In this document: positions 12,390 to 13,168 of the stretch, one piece after another
Layout: every line of letters starts with the position of its first letter
Numbering within the stretch: position 1 is the stretch's first letter
NCBI GenBank assembly: GCA_022758945.1
Contig: JAEMQE010000071.1
Span: forward strand, 1-13,168
Direction: 5' to 3'
Origin: Lentimicrobium sp.
Lineage (GTDB): Bacteria; Bacteroidota; Bacteroidia; Flavobacteriales; Flavobacteriaceae
Length of the DNA: 13,168 nucleotides
Made by a program: the position numbers and the translations under genes
The notes under the pieces: generated by a model
What the model was told of the DNA's origin: nothing
Seen by the model: the letters and a program-made list of their open reading frames with translations, nothing else
Database searches by the model: none

Positions 12390-12457
12390 CTTAGCCCCGA
12401 TAGAAGGGAAAATCCCACGCTTTTTGGCGTGGATTGGAATGATAGCGGGATTAGCTT
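12390..12457 (+). ncRNA. Structured RNA element resembling Flavo-1, between nrdB and nrdA
   Basis: The segment folds by eye into a two-part stem. The outer helix pairs CCCG (12396-12399) with CGGG (12446-12449), extended by AGC (12393-12395) with GCT (12454-12456) across an ATTA bulge. An inner helix pairs AAT-CCACGC (12411-12420, one bulged C) with GCGTGGATT (12427-12435), capped by a T-rich loop. Between them is a purine-rich internal loop of GATAGAAGGGA type against GGAATGATAG. The combination AGCCCCGATAGAAG ... GGATTGGA ... AGCGGGA is, from memory, that of the Flavo-1 motif found only in Bacteroidetes. Orientation follows that memory and is not proven. Whether it acts in the nrdB-nrdA message or is made separately is unknown. 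Confidence 0.6.
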
Positions 12458-12482
12458 CCCAAAAAACACACACAAATAAACC

Positions 12483-12508
12483 AAAATAGAGAAGGGATTG
12501 TCTATTTT
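12483..12508 (+). promoter_or_regulatory. AAAATAGA/TCTATTTT inverted repeat before nrdA
   Basis: AAAATAGA (12483-12490) and TCTATTTT (12501-12508) are perfect 8-bp arms with a 10-nt loop, followed by a run of A's, and end 17 nt before the nrdA ATG. On the plus strand it is not a terminator because A's follow. It may be an mRNA hairpin affecting nrdA translation or a protein site. Confidence 0.45.
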
Positions 12509-12525
12509 AAAAAAAAAGTAAGCTT

Positions 12526-13168
12526 ATGTATGTAGTAAAAAGAGACGGTCACAAAGAGCCGGTAATGTTCGATAAGATTACGGATAGAATAAAAAAATTA
12601 TGTTACGGACTAAATGGTTTAGTAGAACCTGTAAAAGTGGCGATGCGTGTAATCGAAGGATTGTATGACGGAGTTTCGACTTCGGAATTAGACAATCTTG
12701 CTGCCGAAACTGCAGCTTCGATGACCATTGCACATCCTGATTATGCTCAACTTGCAGCTCGAATTGCAATTTCGAATTTGCATTCCAATACCAAAAAATC
12801 TTTCTCGGAAACAATGAACGAAATGTTTCATTATGTAAATCCGAGAACGAATCTTGAAGCGCCTTTGCTTTCAGAAGAAGTGCATAAAGTAATTATGGAC
12901 AACGCCGAATTCTTAGATTCGCACATTATATACAATAGAGATTTTAATTATGATTATTTTGGTTTCAAAACTTTGGAACGTTCCTATTTGTTGAGAATAA
13001 ACGGAAAAATTGTGGAGCGTCCCCAACATATGTTGATGCGTGTTTCGGTTGGAATTCACTTGGGTGACTTGGATTCTGTGATAGAAACTTACGACTTAAT
13101 GTCGAAAAAATTCTTTACACACGCAACGCCAACTTTGTTCAACTCAGGAACGCCAAAACCACAAATGT
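12526..13168 (+). CDS. nrdA: Class Ia ribonucleotide reductase, large (R1) subunit, N-terminal part
   Basis: An open frame from the ATG at 12526 runs off the window after 214 codons. This subunit reduces ribonucleoside diphosphates to deoxy forms. Residues 1-90 form an ATP-cone: MYVVKRDGHKEPVMFDKI opening, then GLYDGVSTSELDNLAAETAA and HPDYAQLAARIAISNLH. This is the activity site that binds ATP or dATP. The catalytic barrel begins with the RINGKIVERPQHMLMRVSVGIHL segment (158-180), and the window ends in THATPTLFNSGTPKPQM, just before the first redox-active cysteine. The start is supported by the conserved VVKRDG beginning. It shares orientation with nrdB and is the only cone-bearing subunit of the pair, so dATP inhibition should act through NrdA. 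Confidence 0.96.
   Translation, partial: MYVVKRDGHKEPVMFDKITDRIKKLCYGLNGLVEPVKVAMRVIEGLYDGVSTSELDNLAAETAASMTIAHPDYAQLAARIAISNLHSNTKKSFSETMNEMFHYVNPRTNLEAPLLSEEVHKVIMDNAEFLDSHIIYNRDFNYDYFGFKTLERSYLLRINGKIVERPQHMLMRVSVGIHLGDLDSVIETYDLMSKKFFTHATPTLFNSGTPKPQM

Noticed and set aside
12162..12473. Minus-strand ORF of 103 codons over the nrdB end and the structured element
   Set aside because: It overlaps the conserved nrdB C-terminus and the RNA-like element, and its translation resembles no protein family.
12578..12814. Minus-strand ORF of 78 codons
   Set aside because: It is a shadow of the ATP-cone region of nrdA, which is open on the plus strand with clear motifs.

Overview
The window reads as ordinary chromosome of a low-GC Bacteroidota, most likely a Flavobacterium or close relative. 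The evidence is strong A+T bias, no purine-rich Shine-Dalgarno sequences before starts, repeated promoter -7 elements of the TAnnTTTG type, and typical flavobacterial proteins (DUF3109, MarC, an aspartate kinase with a KFGGASV motif, an R2 subunit ending in FDADF). The placement is inference from family knowledge; no search was run.

Layout. Positions 1-651 (minus): start of a small zinc-ribbon protein and, 4 nt overlapping upstream of it, a DinB/YfiT-type putative thiol transferase. Positions 652-845 are a divergent regulatory gap with phased repeats and palindromes, followed by ssb (plus). Positions 1230-4438 (minus): a likely run of GNAT acetyltransferase, aspartate kinase, HAD phosphatase and CAT-like acetyltransferase, the last two joined by a TAATG stop-start overlap. 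Positions 4607-5626 (plus): class I fructose-1,6-bisphosphatase. Positions 5661-6095 (minus): TerB-like protein. Positions 6294-8892 (plus): HupE/UreJ-like membrane protein, dCMP deaminase and S41 C-terminal processing protease in a tight operon. Positions 8895-10332 (minus): MarC membrane protein, a two-helix small membrane protein and a half-size thioredoxin-reductase-like flavoprotein. Positions 10537-11103 (plus): DUF3109 cysteine-rich protein. Positions 11367 to the end (plus): class Ia ribonucleotide reductase, nrdB then the start of nrdA.

Functionally this is mostly housekeeping: gluconeogenesis (fbp), aspartate-family amino acids (aspartate kinase), deoxynucleotide supply (dCMP deaminase and the reductase), single-strand DNA binding and envelope proteolysis. 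Convergent gene pairs share bidirectional hairpin terminators (1203-1231 and 5634-5662). No mobile element, CRISPR array, tRNA or rRNA was seen.

The most interesting parts are not in the proteins. A structured RNA-like element resembling the Bacteroidetes Flavo-1 motif lies between nrdB and nrdA (12390-12457). The DUF3109 promoter sits so close to its ATG that the message is probably leaderless, with two identical TTTGCAAA palindromes. Several promoters have an inverted repeat directly after the -7 element, which would put a hairpin at the 5' end of the mRNA. Three TTACAA boxes at exact 10-bp spacing lie between the YfiT-like gene and ssb. I see no wholly new multi-gene system in the window.
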